Shown here piece after piece: positions 44,462 to 56,771 of a stretch of 64,000 nucleotides of DNA. Source of the stretch: Gammaproteobacteria bacterium. GTDB lineage: Bacteria; Pseudomonadota; Gammaproteobacteria; Eutrophobiales; Eutrophobiaceae. A program made the position numbers and the translations under genes. Where the stretch lies: NCBI GenBank assembly GCA_012103475.1, contig WLWS01000002.1, positions 423,234-487,233 on the forward strand. Reading direction: 5' to 3'. Every line of letters starts with the position of its first letter. Within the stretch, counting starts at the first letter, position 1. The notes below the pieces were generated by a model. It saw only the letters and a program-made list of their open reading frames with translations, ran no database searches and had not been told where the DNA came from.

Positions 44462-45046
44462 ATGAAGAAACTCGACAGAACCCAGCTATATAGCCTTGAA
44501 GAATACGCAGAAAAAAGAACAGAGATGCGAGCCCGTGTTATGGCTCACAAACAAAATCGACGTCTGGCAATAGGTCCTCACGCGACATTGTATTTTGAAG
44601 ACAGAGAAACCATTCATTATCAGGTTCAGGAAATGCTCAGGGTGGAGAAAGTATTCGAAGCATCTGGTATAAAAGAGGAACTGGAGGCTTACAATCCTCT
44701 TATTCCTGATGGCAGCAACTGGAAAGCAACCTTCATGCTTGAATACGATGATGAAGAAGAGCGCAGGGTTCAATTAGCGAAACTTCTTGGAGTTGATCAG
44801 GCCGTATGGATGCGTATTGGAAAACTCGGTATTATCAGGCCGATCAGTAACGAAGATCTTGAAAGAGAAACAGAAAAAAAGACTTCAGCAGTGCATTTTC
44901 TCCGCTTTGAACTTGAAGAGAAAATGGTTCAGGCATTGAAGTCCGGAGACACAATTTCAGCCGGGATTGATCATCAACACTATAGCTATAGTCTCACTCC
45001 GATTCCTGCAAACATTCAAACTTCGTTAACCAATGATCTGGACTAA
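44462..45046 (+). CDS. DUF3501 family protein
   Basis: Protein of 194 residues of unknown function (DUF3501). Recognised by the start KKLDRTQLYSLEEYAEKR, then RVMAHKQNRRLAIGPHATLYFEDRETIHYQVQEMLR and an acidic middle. It follows the Fe-S protein by 12 bases and is nearly always found with rubrerythrin and that protein in proteobacteria. No catalytic motif is visible. Confidence 0.88.
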   Translation: MKKLDRTQLYSLEEYAEKRTEMRARVMAHKQNRRLAIGPHATLYFEDRETIHYQVQEMLRVEKVFEASGIKEELEAYNPLIPDGSNWKATFMLEYDDEEERRVQLAKLLGVDQAVWMRIGKLGIIRPISNEDLERETEKKTSAVHFLRFELEEKMVQALKSGDTISAGIDHQHYSYSLTPIPANIQTSLTNDLD

Positions 45047-45181
45047 GTCACAAGCAGCCCATCAAATATAAAACTATTTCCCTTTCAGAATTATAAACGC
45101 TTTTCGACATTGTAATACCCATCGTATACTGTGTTACTTCACCGCGATTGATCTGCCCGTACAGGGAAGACAAGAGCCTGA

Positions 45182-47104
<1,923 letters not shown>

Positions 47105-47155
47105 TTTCATATATAAACTTGAGATCACTTAACAAACGTATAAAGAGTACAGCAA

Positions 47156-49423
47156 ATGTCTGACAACCTGACCTTGGATTTTGAGCAAAATGAAAAGCGC
47201 CCGATTCAGGAATTCACTGAACAGGCCTACCTTGATTACTCAATGTACGTCATATTGGATCGTGCCTTACCATTTATTGGCGATGGTTTAAAACCTGTAC
47301 AGAGACGAATTATTTACGCCATGTCTGAACTGGGATTGAAGGCAGGAGCAAAATTTAAAAAGTCAGCCCGCACGATTGGCGATGTGATCGGCAAGTTTCA
47401 TCCTCATGGAGACTCTGCCTGTTATGAAGCAATGGTGCTGATGGCACAGGAATTCAGCTACCGTTATCCACTGGTGCACGGTCAGGGGAACTGGGGGTCC
47501 ATGGATGATCCGAAGTCCTTCGCGGCAATGCGTTACACAGAAGCGAAACTCAGGCCTTATGCAAACGTATTGCTAAGCGAAACAGGTCTGGGAACAGTCG
47601 ACTGGATACCTAATTTTGACGGCACCTTGAATGAACCCAAACATTTGCCAGCGCGCTTGCCGAATATTCTGTTGAACGGGACGACGGGAATCGCAGTTGG
47701 AATGGCGACTGACATTCCACCACACAACCTGCACGAGGTCACCAGGGCCTGTCTGAAACTGCTGGAGCAGCCTAAGACTTCGATTGAGGAACTATGTGAA
47801 ATTATTCAGGGACCGGATTATCCGATTGCTGCAGAAATCATTACCCCCAGAAGCGAAATTCTTGAGATGTACAGAACCGGGAATGGCTCAGTAAAGATGC
47901 GCGCGGTCTGGGAAAAGGAAGATGGTAACGTGATCATCACGGATCTGCCGTACCAATGTTCAGGCAACAAAGTTCTTGAACAAATCGCTGCACAGATGAA
48001 TGCGAAAAAACTACCGATGCTGGAAGATCTTCGTGATGAGTCCGATCATGAAAACCCGACACGACTGGTTCTCGTACCGCGCTCAAACCGGGTCAATGCG
48101 GATGAACTAATGATGCATCTATTTGCTACAACCGATCTGGAAAAGAGTTTTCGTGTGAACCTGAATATGATCGGTATCGATGGTCGACCCCAGGTTAAAG
48201 ATCTAAAGCACATTTTGAAAGAATGGCTCAACTTTCGAACTGAAACAGTTCGTCGACGCCTTCAATTCAGGTTGGACAAGGTTGAAACGCAGATACACCT
48301 GCTTGAAGGACTGATGATTGCTTATCTGAATATCGATGAGGTTATAGCAATTATTCGTCAGGAAGATAAACCGAAACTGGCTTTGATAAAAAAATTCAAA
48401 CTTTCCGATGAACAGGCAGAAGCCATTCTCGAATTGAAATTGAGAAAACTGGCCAAACTGGAAGAAATTAAAATTCAGGGCGAACTGGATGAATTGAGCG
48501 AAAAAAGAAAAAGCCTGAAACAGATATTGGGTTCCAGTCAGCGCTTGAAATCCCTGATTAAAAAAGAGTTGAAAGCGGATGCGGAAGAATTCGGAGACGC
48601 CAGACGTTCGCCTATTGTTTCCCGTGAAGAAGCAAAAGCCATTGACGTTAATGAGTTACTGCCGACTGAAGCTCTGACTATTGTACTGTCAGAGAAGGGC
48701 TGGGTCAGGGCAGCCAAGGGGCATGATATTGAGCCGGAAACTTTAAATTACCGGGCTGGTGATAGCTTTAAGCAGGCGGCCAGAGGGCGTAGTAACTTGC
48801 CCGCGGTTTTTCTTGACTCCACTGGGCGTTGTTATTCCGTACCTGCACATACCTTGCCGTCAGCAAGGGGTAATGGCGAACCCATAGCAAGTCGTGTGAC
48901 ACCGCCTGATGGTGCGACCTTCGAAGGCGTTATGAGCGGTGCCGGAGATGAACTGTATCTTCTCGCGAGTGATGCGGGCTATGGTTTCATGGCAAAGCTT
49001 GAGGATTTATTTGTCAAAACCAAGAACGGCAAAAGCATTTTAAATGTACCGAAAGGTGCACGCGTGTTACCACCAGCAGTCGTACTTAATCCAAAAGCAG
49101 ATTTTATAGCTGCAGTGAGTTCGACAGGCCGTTTCCTGGTAATGGATATTCAGGAATTTCCAATTCTTGGCAAAGGAAAAGGTATAAAAATTATGCAAAT
49201 TCCTCCAGCCAAACTTAAAGCGCGGGAAGAATACATCAGTGCAATCACCACTTTCAGCGAAGGCGAGTCATTATTGGCGGGTTCAGGTAAACGTCATCTG
49301 ACTTTAAAACCAGAGACCATCGACGGTTTTTACGGTGAACGAGGGCGTCGCGGAAGTATGTTACCAAGGGGCTTCAGGCAGGTAGTCAGTATCATTCCGG
49401 TTAGAGTAAAAACAGAGGAATAA
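47156..49423 (+). CDS. parC: DNA topoisomerase IV subunit A
   Basis: DNA cleavage and rejoining subunit, 755 residues. The catalytic tyrosine is in [15 protein letters not shown] near residue 122; the quinolone-resistance region reads [14 protein letters not shown] with the wild-type Ser and Glu (positions 80 and 84 in E. coli numbering), so no target mutation is seen. The C-terminal part forms the DNA-wrapping beta-pinwheel. Confidence 0.97.
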   Translation: MSDNLTLDFEQNEKRPIQEFTEQAYLDYSMYVILDRALPFIGDGLKPVQRRIIYAMSELGLKAGAKFKKSARTIGDVIGKFHPHGDSACYEAMVLMAQEFSYRYPLVHGQGNWGSMDDPKSFAAMRYTEAKLRPYANVLLSETGLGTVDWIPNFDGTLNEPKHLPARLPNILLNGTTGIAVGMATDIPPHNLHEVTRACLKLLEQPKTSIEELCEIIQGPDYPIAAEIITPRSEILEMYRTGNGSVKMRAVWEKEDGNVIITDLPYQCSGNKVLEQIAAQMNAKKLPMLEDLRDESDHENPTRLVLVPRSNRVNADELMMHLFATTDLEKSFRVNLNMIGIDGRPQVKDLKHILKEWLNFRTETVRRRLQFRLDKVETQIHLLEGLMIAYLNIDEVIAIIRQEDKPKLALIKKFKLSDEQAEAILELKLRKLAKLEEIKIQGELDELSEKRKSLKQILGSSQRLKSLIKKELKADAEEFGDARRSPIVSREEAKAIDVNELLPTEALTIVLSEKGWVRAAKGHDIEPETLNYRAGDSFKQAARGRSNLPAVFLDSTGRCYSVPAHTLPSARGNGEPIASRVTPPDGATFEGVMSGAGDELYLLASDAGYGFMAKLEDLFVKTKNGKSILNVPKGARVLPPAVVLNPKADFIAAVSSTGRFLVMDIQEFPILGKGKGIKIMQIPPAKLKAREEYISAITTFSEGESLLAGSGKRHLTLKPETIDGFYGERGRRGSMLPRGFRQVVSIIPVRVKTEE

Positions 49424-49495
49424 AAAGTCGGAGTAGAATCAACTGGCTGAATAAAGGTATCATACGCCGCCTCGAATCCATACGGGTACTGACAA

Positions 49496-50065
49496 ATGGC
49501 AAGCTATAGCACAAGCGAATTCAAAAACGGTCTAAAGCTCATGATCGATGGAGATCCTTTTGCGATCGTTGAGAATGATATTGTTAAACCGGGTAAAGGT
49601 CAGGCTTTCAATCGGGTTAAGTTACGCAATTTAAAAAATGGACGCGTGATCGAAAGAACTTTCAAATCCGGTGACAACGTAGAGGCCGCTGACGTTATGG
49701 ATGTGGAACTGCAATACCTCTACACGGATGGTGATATGTGGCACTTCATGGATACTTCAAGTTACGATCAGGTTGCCGCTGATGAAAAAGCCATGTCTGA
49801 TTCAGCGCAGTGGCTAAAAGGTGAGGAAATGTGTGAAGTGACACTTTGGAATGGACAGCCTCTGACGGTTTCGGCTCCGAATTTTGTTACTTTACAGATT
49901 ACTGAGACGGATCCGGGCGTGCGTGGTGATACCGCATCAGGTGGCAGCAAACCAGCAACCCTGGAAACGGGCGCTACGGTGAAAGTACCCTTATTTGTGG
50001 AACAGGATGAAATCATAAAAATCGACACGCGTACGGCGGAATATGTAAGCCGGGCAAAAGACTAG
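49496..50065 (+). CDS. efp: Elongation factor P
   Basis: Translation factor that rescues ribosomes at polyproline stretches. 189 residues, three beta domains. The modified lysine is K34 in VKPGKGQAF, matching the beta-lysylated type of E. coli. The gene for the modifying ligase, epmA, follows immediately. Confidence 0.97.
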   Translation: MASYSTSEFKNGLKLMIDGDPFAIVENDIVKPGKGQAFNRVKLRNLKNGRVIERTFKSGDNVEAADVMDVELQYLYTDGDMWHFMDTSSYDQVAADEKAMSDSAQWLKGEEMCEVTLWNGQPLTVSAPNFVTLQITETDPGVRGDTASGGSKPATLETGATVKVPLFVEQDEIIKIDTRTAEYVSRAKD

Positions 50066-50085
50066 TAAAAATCCGGTTCGCTTAG

Positions 50086-51033
50086 ATGGGAAAGAACTGG
50101 CGACCACGCGCTGATTTGGCAACCATCCGCCTACGAGCCGAGTTACTGGATAACATTCGTAGCTTCATGAAAGAAGAGGGTGTTCTTGAAGTTGAAACAC
50201 CAATTCTCAGCCCGGCAAGCATTCCAGACCCGAACATTCATAGCCTGCAGACAAGTCTTTCTGAAAAGACAAGTAAACGTTATCTGGGGACCTCGCCAGA
50301 ATTTTATATGAAACGTCTGCTGGCAGCAGGTAGTGGTCCTATTTTTCAAATATCGAGAGTGTTTCGTGATGATGCAACAAGTCGACTGCATCAACCCGAA
50401 TTTTCCATGCTTGAGTGGTATATGCCAGGGTATGATCATCACAATTTAATGCAGCAGCTTTCCACCCTTTTAATATCAATAGGACTCTCAAAACCAGTCA
50501 AACTTAGCTACGAAGCAGCATTCGTTTCAGAGCTGGGACTGAATCCGCACACGGCTGATGTTTCGGAACTTCGGGAACTGGCATCAAAGAAGGGTTTGTA
50601 TGAAGCACCAGCGGAACGTTCAGTGTTACTTGAATTCCTTTTCAGTCATACAGTAAGCAAAAAGCTCGGCAATGAACAAGCTGTGTTGCTTGTCGAATAC
50701 CCTGTTTGTCAGGCTGCTCTAGCGAGAATCTCGTCTGATGAGATGCCGACGGCTGAACGCTTTGAACTTTTTATCTCAGGGATAGAAATTGCTAATGGTT
50801 TTCATGAGCTCACCGACGCAAATGAACAGCGGGATCGTTTTGTCATGGAAAATACTCGCCGAGAATCAATGAACCTCGCACAGGTTCCTGTGGATGATAA
50901 TTTTCTGGCCGCACTTGAATCCGGCATTCCGGCCTGCGCGGGCGTTGCTGTAGGTCTTGATCGTTTGCTTATGATACTGGCGAACAAAAATCGAATTGAA
51001 GACCTTATGACATTCCCTGTGGAGCTTGCGTAG
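50086..51033 (+). CDS. epmA: EF-P beta-lysine ligase EpmA
   Basis: Class II lysyl-tRNA-synthetase-like enzyme lacking the anticodon domain (315 residues) that attaches beta-lysine to EF-P. Motif 2 region FQISRVFRDDATSRLHQPEFSMLEWY near 87-112 and the motif 3-like GVAVGLDRLLMIL near 285-297. It follows efp by 20 bases. The aminomutase EpmB is not seen in the window. Confidence 0.96.
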   Translation: MGKNWRPRADLATIRLRAELLDNIRSFMKEEGVLEVETPILSPASIPDPNIHSLQTSLSEKTSKRYLGTSPEFYMKRLLAAGSGPIFQISRVFRDDATSRLHQPEFSMLEWYMPGYDHHNLMQQLSTLLISIGLSKPVKLSYEAAFVSELGLNPHTADVSELRELASKKGLYEAPAERSVLLEFLFSHTVSKKLGNEQAVLLVEYPVCQAALARISSDEMPTAERFELFISGIEIANGFHELTDANEQRDRFVMENTRRESMNLAQVPVDDNFLAALESGIPACAGVAVGLDRLLMILANKNRIEDLMTFPVELA

Positions 51034-51043
51034 AATACGGCTT

Positions 51044-51517
51044 ATGAGTGTTTATTCTGTTGACAAACTTATCGGTGAAGCTCGTAGGCTGGCTAGAGAA
51101 TATCGTCTGGCAACAGGCAAAAACCTGCCGATTAGTGGCGAAATTGCCGTCAACGATGCAATTCGGCTCCTTGAAATGCGCTCTGCGGATATTGATTCTC
51201 CGGGTTTTGATGCCTGGCTGGAAAAAGATGATAAACAGCTACGCGTTCAGATTAAGGGCAGAGCTATCATCAATAACAGGAAAAGCGGGCACAGGCTGGG
51301 CCAACTGAAGATCGAGCAAAACTGGGATGCAATAGTATTGGTTGTCATGGATGAAAATTATGAAAGTGTTGAAATCTATCTGGCCAGCCGCGATGATATT
51401 GAACGGACAATCAGCGAAAGCAATAGTAAGCGCGGTTCCTTAAGTGTGTCGAAATTCAAAAACATAGGTGAGCTGCTCTGGAGTAGAGAGGAAGTTAGCT
51501 GGGATAACAAATCGTAG
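51044..51517 (+). CDS. DUF6998-like protein with nuclease-like motif
   Basis: Protein of 157 residues of a conserved group, likely DUF6998. Visible order: EARRLAREYRLATGKNLPISGEIAVNDAIRLL, then DSPGFDAWLEK, then LRVQIKGRA. The E...D...QxK layout resembles the PD-(D/E)xK nuclease core; that is a suggestion from motif order only. ATG at 51044 is used since a TTG upstream lies inside the epmA end. Confidence 0.6.
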   Translation: MSVYSVDKLIGEARRLAREYRLATGKNLPISGEIAVNDAIRLLEMRSADIDSPGFDAWLEKDDKQLRVQIKGRAIINNRKSGHRLGQLKIEQNWDAIVLVVMDENYESVEIYLASRDDIERTISESNSKRGSLSVSKFKNIGELLWSREEVSWDNKS

Positions 51518-51543
51518 TTCATGGATTGTTGACAGGGATAGTA

Positions 51544-53469
51544 ATGCAAAAGGCAGAAGATATACTGGCGTTTGATGGTCCGCTGGCCGACCTCATTGAC
51601 GGCTTTTCCTCACGACCGCAACAAATTGAATTGGCGCAAGCAATAGAACAGGCCTTTGCCGACTCGAACTCACTTATTTGTGAAGCAGGTACCGGAACTG
51701 GAAAAACCTTTGCCTACCTTGTACCGGCACTAATGTCTGGCGCCAAAGTTATTATTTCGACCGGAACTAAAAATCTGCAGGACCAGTTATATCAACGCGA
51801 CCTGCCTCTTGTTCACCGGGCCCTCCGGAGGGCCGTTCAGGCAGCCTTGTTAAAAGGTCGCTCAAATTATCTTTGTGCGCATGCGCTTAAAATCACAGAA
51901 ACTGAAAATCGCTATATCGACAAGCAAACACTGAGTCATATTCATGACATTCGGCAGTGGTCGCAGCACACACAGCATGGAGACCTTGATGAACTCGGAC
52001 ATATTCCTGCCAACGCAAACGTACGCTCTTATGTGACCTCGACAACTGAGAATTGTCTGGGTCAGGAGTGTGATTTTTTTGACGGCTGCCATTTATTCGC
52101 AGCTCGCCGAAAAGCCAGCGACGCTGATGTAGTCATTGTCAATCATCATCTTTTCTTCGCAGATCTGGCGTTGAGAGAACATGGCTATGGCGAATTATTG
52201 CCAACCGCTGATATGGTGATATTTGATGAGGCCCATCAGTTACCAGATTTAGCTTCCATGTTCTTCAGTCAAACTTTGAGCAGCAGACAATTCTTTGACC
52301 TGATAAAGGATGCCAGAGCGGCCTACTATGAAGAAGCAGCCGATCTACCGGAGTTTCTGCCACTACTGGAAAAAGTTGATAAGGCAGTGCGCGATTTACG
52401 TCTGCAGTTTGGCACAAATGAACAAAGGTTTGACTGGAAAGCATTGTCTGAAAAACAGGAAGTCAGAAAAGCACTGGTTGATTTGACCGACTTCGGGCAT
52501 TCAGTTCATACAGCACTAGAAGATTTTGCAGGGCGCGGAAAATTACTCGATAACTGTTTCAAGCGAACAGGAATGTTGCTCGATTTGCTGGAAAGTTTTG
52601 ATGACTCGACTGCCCATGAGCATATACGTTGGCTGGAAACACGAGGCTCCGGGTTTCTCATGCATAGAACCCCGCTGAACATTGCACAAGCCTTTCAGGC
52701 GAGATTACAGGAATACGCTTGTGAACTCATTTATACCTCAGCAACTCTGGCGGTGAATGGCAGTTTTTCACACTTTGCGGGTCAATTAGGTCTGGAAGAG
52801 GTGAAAACTGCGATTTGGGATAGTCCCTTTAATTTTCAAAAACAGGCTTTGCTGTATTTACCCGAAGGGCTTCCCGATCCAAGAGAATCCAGTTATACGG
52901 AAAAAATGATAGAGCAGGTATTGCCTGTACTCTCACTCACCCGTGGTAGAGCTTTCATCCTGTTTACCAGTCACCGTGCACTGAAAATAGCATCTGAATT
53001 GGTCAAAGTGAACACAGATTATCCGGTCTTTGTTCAGGGAGATGCGCCTCGCACTGAGTTACTTGAATCATTTCGAAACACGGAGCATTCAGTTTTACTC
53101 GGCACCAGCAGTTTTTGGGAAGGCGTTGACGTTAAAGGTCAATCCTTGTCTTGTGTCATCATCGACAAATTACCGTTTTCTTCACCGGGTGATCCTGTGT
53201 TGAAAGCTCGTATGACTTTACTGGAAGAGCAGGGCAGAAACCCTTTTATGGAATATCAGGTTCCGGAAGCGGTTATCGCATTGAAACAGGGAATCGGCCG
53301 TCTGATACGCGATAAGGACGACTATGGCTTACTCATGATCTGTGATCCGCGATTAAAGACAAAGTCATATGGGCGAGTCTTCGTCAAAAGTTTACCGCCC
53401 ATGGTTCAGGTCAGTGAACTGGACGAGGTAGAAGCATTTTTCGAAAACTTTGAAAATGATGGTGACTAG
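51544..53469 (+). CDS. DinG-family (YoaA-like) ATP-dependent helicase
   Basis: XPD/DinG-type superfamily 2 helicase of about 641 residues. Walker A EAGTGTGKTFAYLVPAL, the Fe-S cysteine set (LCAHALK then NCLGQECDFFDGCH), VIVNHHLFFAD, Walker B-like FDEAHQLPD and the C-terminal GIGRLIRDKDDYGLL. Cys spacing suits the [4Fe-4S] cluster of this family. ACAGGGA lies before the ATG at 51544. Likely a DNA-repair helicase for R-loops or other blocked structures. Confidence 0.9.
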   Translation: MQKAEDILAFDGPLADLIDGFSSRPQQIELAQAIEQAFADSNSLICEAGTGTGKTFAYLVPALMSGAKVIISTGTKNLQDQLYQRDLPLVHRALRRAVQAALLKGRSNYLCAHALKITETENRYIDKQTLSHIHDIRQWSQHTQHGDLDELGHIPANANVRSYVTSTTENCLGQECDFFDGCHLFAARRKASDADVVIVNHHLFFADLALREHGYGELLPTADMVIFDEAHQLPDLASMFFSQTLSSRQFFDLIKDARAAYYEEAADLPEFLPLLEKVDKAVRDLRLQFGTNEQRFDWKALSEKQEVRKALVDLTDFGHSVHTALEDFAGRGKLLDNCFKRTGMLLDLLESFDDSTAHEHIRWLETRGSGFLMHRTPLNIAQAFQARLQEYACELIYTSATLAVNGSFSHFAGQLGLEEVKTAIWDSPFNFQKQALLYLPEGLPDPRESSYTEKMIEQVLPVLSLTRGRAFILFTSHRALKIASELVKVNTDYPVFVQGDAPRTELLESFRNTEHSVLLGTSSFWEGVDVKGQSLSCVIIDKLPFSSPGDPVLKARMTLLEEQGRNPFMEYQVPEAVIALKQGIGRLIRDKDDYGLLMICDPRLKTKSYGRVFVKSLPPMVQVSELDEVEAFFENFENDGD

Positions 53470-53478
53470 CCAGGCAAA

Positions 53479-54756
53479 CTACTGTGTATTGAGGTGGACA
53501 ACCTGATTATTGGTGTTTGAACGCGGGTTTTCATTAATATATTGTAATTTTGCATGAGCAAAGGCAACGGTCTCGCCATTATCCAGCAGGCGGGTTCTCA
53601 CTGAAAGTGAGATATTGTCCTTGTTTTTCAGGCGGCACTTACTGATCCGCTGTCCGTTAACGAAAGTGCCATTTGTGCTACCCATATCTACTACATAAGA
53701 CTGTCCCTGAACCGTAACGATCTTGGAATGATGACCGCTGATAAAACGGTTATCAATACGTATATCATTATCCTCAAATCGGCCAATAGAGATAGTTTCC
53801 TGTTCAAGACTGAATTCTCTGGTTTTGTCAGAGCCGCTGATTTGCAAAATGACTTTTGCGGGCTGGTGCTCCAGGTCGTTTATCTCTTTTGGATGCTGCT
53901 GATGCAAAGCTCTTTCACTATAAGGTTTCCACTGTAGTTCCATAATGACTTCTTCAATCATCTTCAGACTGATTTTTGTTTTGCCCTCAACAAAGGCAGA
54001 CAACATGGCAGTATCACAGAGAATATTTATAAGACGAGGTATTCCACCGGTGTAATGGTGAATAAGTTTTATGGTGGATTTTGCGAAAAGCCTCTCTTCT
54101 TGCTCGGCATAGCCAGCTGTAGCCAGCCGATGTTCAATATATTCGGATGTTTCGCTCTCACTCAGGGCGCTCAAATGAAATCGAAAACGGATCCGCTGGT
54201 TAAGCTGCTCCATACCGGGAGCATCAATTATATCTTTCAATTCAGGTTGTCCGACCAGGATCAAATTCAGAATTTTCCCCTTTGTGGTTTCCATTCCAGT
54301 CATCAAACGGACCTCTTCGAGCACTCTTGGTGTCAGATTCTGCGCCTCGTCGATAATCAGCACTACCTGAGTGTCATTTTCACTCTGCTCCTTGAGGAAC
54401 TTGTTCAGCATAGAGAGCAATTCGACCTTACTCGCTGCTTCAAAAGGTTCGAGGCCGAATTCAACCAGAATAGCCTGATAAAACTCCAGCTCGTCGAGCT
54501 GAGTCTGATGGATCTTGGCGACCAGGACGTTTTCATCCATATTTGAGAGCAGACTATGTATCAGAGTCGTTTTGCCTGATCCTATCTCGCCGGTAATAAC
54601 AACGAAGCTATCGCGATTCCATATGGTGTACTCCATATAAGCTTTGGCGCGACTGTGTACCTTGCTCAAATAGAGAAAGCTGTGATCCGGCGTTAGCTGA
54701 AAAGGCTGCTCATGCAGGCCAAAAAACTCATGATAAAGTGTTGCTAGTTGTTTCAT
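53479..54756 (-). CDS. ExeA-like AAA ATPase with C-terminal FHA domain
   Basis: Protein of about 425 residues. N-terminal ExeA/MshM-type ATPase: LHEQPFQLTPDHSFLYLS, Walker A GEIGSGKTTLIHSLL, Walker B VVLIIDEAQNL and the GQPELKDII block. C-terminal forkhead-associated domain at about 325-400 with GRFEDNDIRIDNRFISGHHSKI and DMGSTNGTFVNGQRI, which has the Arg, Ser and Asn residues for binding phosphothreonine. ExeA-type proteins act in secretion, pilus or exopolysaccharide systems. No kinase or secretion genes lie beside it. Confidence 0.9.
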   Translation of the reverse strand: MKQLATLYHEFFGLHEQPFQLTPDHSFLYLSKVHSRAKAYMEYTIWNRDSFVVITGEIGSGKTTLIHSLLSNMDENVLVAKIHQTQLDELEFYQAILVEFGLEPFEAASKVELLSMLNKFLKEQSENDTQVVLIIDEAQNLTPRVLEEVRLMTGMETTKGKILNLILVGQPELKDIIDAPGMEQLNQRIRFRFHLSALSESETSEYIEHRLATAGYAEQEERLFAKSTIKLIHHYTGGIPRLINILCDTAMLSAFVEGKTKISLKMIEEVIMELQWKPYSERALHQQHPKEINDLEHQPAKVILQISGSDKTREFSLEQETISIGRFEDNDIRIDNRFISGHHSKIVTVQGQSYVVDMGSTNGTFVNGQRISKCRLKNKDNISLSVRTRLLDNGETVAFAHAKLQYINENPRSNTNNQVVHLNTQ

Positions 54757-55043
54757 ATATCCAGTGTAAAACAGACCGATAGGGATTTGCATCTTAGTGG
54801 AGAAGACGCAGAACTACAAGTTTTCAATGCAATCATAATTACATATTTATCATAAGTTTAGAGAGATAATATAGATTAATATTTAAATGAAGTAACTCTT
54901 ATTTCCAGGCAAGAATAATGCTAAGCCGATGAAGTAATTGCTAAATTCGATCATCCTGTCAGTCTGTGCTTTAGATAATCTCAATTTTAAATAAATAAAA
55001 CACTTTAAGTACAGTTTATAAATAATTGTATATTATATATATT
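54757..55043. other. AT-rich intergenic region
   Basis: About 290 bases of very AT-rich DNA (for example the TATA repeats near 55030). It precedes the ExeA-FHA gene and follows the truncated MATE gene on the minus strand. I see no gene or clear terminator in it. Confidence 0.6.
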
Positions 55044-56018
55044 TTATGATTCTTGCATGACCTTGTTCAATTTCTCAGGAGTTCTCCATTTGCCTCCTTG
55101 TAAGCGCAAAAGGCAAACCAGAGTGACCGAGAAAATCATAATCACAAAAGCAATCCAGGATGCTTTTGGGCCAAAATTATAGACTTTGATTATCAGATAT
55201 TGTGCCAGCAGCATGGTCCAGTAAAGAATCGCAGAACTCGCCATCAACCACCTGGTATCGCCGGCGCCTCTCAGTACAGCACTGGAGACCAGCCGCACCG
55301 CATCAGCCATGACATAAGTTGCCAGCCCAAGCATCATAAAGCTGGTCAGATCAAGTATTGCCTGATAATCCTTACCGGGCGAAATAAAGATTTGTACCAG
55401 AGGGACTCGATAAACAATGAAAACAAATGCCAGTATCCCGGTATAGCTGAGGGATACGACAAAACCAGCCGCAATAACCTCATTTGTTCGGGCCATATCA
55501 TTAGCGCCAACAAAACGTCCTATTAGACTGATGACGGCTATATTCAGACCGAGCATCGGCACAAAAGCGAGTATGTCCCAGTTAAAGACGATACTGGCAG
55601 CCGCAGCCTCAGCAATACCGTAGGACTGAAACATAAGTAGGAAAAGGTTAAAAGCAGCCACATTGATAAACATTTCCAGCCCTGATGGCAGCCCTAGGCG
55701 AATAAACCGAGTCATAATCTGCCGGTCATAGCGAAACGAGTTGGAAATATCGAAAGACTCTTTGTTTGATTTTTCAAGGTAGAAGAGCATAAATAACAAC
55801 AGGGCAAACGCTCCGCTGATAATGGTGCCATATGCGGCACCGGCGATACCCATTGCCGGCAAACCGAATTTGCCAAATATCAGAATGTAAGACAGGGGCA
55901 CATTCATCATCATTCCGAGGACATCACAGATCATAACTACTTTGGTGCGACCGATGCCGGAAAAGTATGACGCGAAACAAAGTTTGGCCAGTGGAATAAA
56001 AGCGCTGAGCATTAACAA
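55044..56018 (-). pseudogene. 5'-truncated MATE efflux transporter
   Basis: The C-terminal two thirds of a MATE transporter (about 324 residues against 440-460 for a whole one). The second MatE repeat is intact (SGLEMFINVAAFNLFLLMF, SSAVLRGAGDTRWLM), but the first helices are absent. Coding-like sequence continues upstream of the nominal TTG/ATG (SSIYYRLLMLSAFIPLAKL) with no start until an in-frame stop near 56075. The protein cannot be a whole pump, so the gene is probably dead. Confidence 0.8.
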
Positions 56019-56093
56019 CCTGTAATAAATACTCTCGAGTTCAAACTGCTATGAAAATCTCGACTTAGGTAGACAGTTTATACTGTTATTGAG

Positions 56094-56345
56094 CTATAAA
56101 GGAGTATTTGTCAGACTGCCAAAAGACCCGAGTCCTTGTGAGGCAAACTGAGTAAAAATTGTGACATTCAGCCAGTTACCTATCATCTCAACATCCATGC
56201 TACTGATGCCAAATTTGGTGCTACTGCCAATTACGTCGCCATATCCATGGTCGTCGCCACCATGGTAGGTATCACTAATATTTATAGGGGCGGCCATAAC
56301 AGGGACAGATACAGTAAGGAGAATGCTTAGCAGGTACTTTTTCAT
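56094..56345 (-). pseudogene. 3'-truncated PEP-CTERM-type secreted protein
   Basis: 83 residues with a signal peptide (KKYLLSILLTVSVPVMAAP) and the start of a common PEP-CTERM protein type (YHGGDDHGYGDVIGSSTKF, then SMDVEMIGNWLNVTIFT). The usual calcium-rich middle and C-terminal PEP-CTERM sorting helix are missing; the frame stops beside the truncated MATE gene. AGGTG lies upstream of the ATG. Identification rests on similarity to PEP-CTERM proteins as I remember them. Confidence 0.6.
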
Positions 56346-56771
56346 CTTTAATACACCTATAGAAAAATTTATATTCGCTTTTACATAGGCAAGTAAAGTG
56401 CCAAAACCAACTACACTAATAATATCAATGCCTTAGTAATAAAATAGTTGAATTTACGTTTGATTTGCTGAAGTCTGTAAACTATCTCGACATTCAGCGG
56501 AACTGGTTCACAAAATCCTTGAGCAGGTTTTTGTCTGACAGGGTGGGGGCGGCGAGGAAACTTGTGAGAGTGGGGCCGGCTTATGTCTAATTTGCCCGTA
56601 AAACAGCTATTTCCAAGGCAAATAGCGAAGAACAGCCTAGGCACACAGATTTGAAGCTGGATGTTCTGTTTGTAAAATATTTCGACAATTTTAGTTGATA
56701 ATTCGCTCAGTGGGAGCCTGGTTAACAGCTTTATCTTCCAGCTTATGTCTGTTCTTAGCGACAGATTGGCT
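56346..56771. other. Stretch without a convincing gene
   Basis: About 425 bases between the PEP-CTERM remnant and the SGNH hydrolase gene. A frame of 123 codons exists on the minus strand (56411-56782), but its sequence is Arg/Pro/His-rich and unlike known families, its start overlaps the upstream gene and no ribosome site is seen. It may be decayed sequence. Confidence 0.5.
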
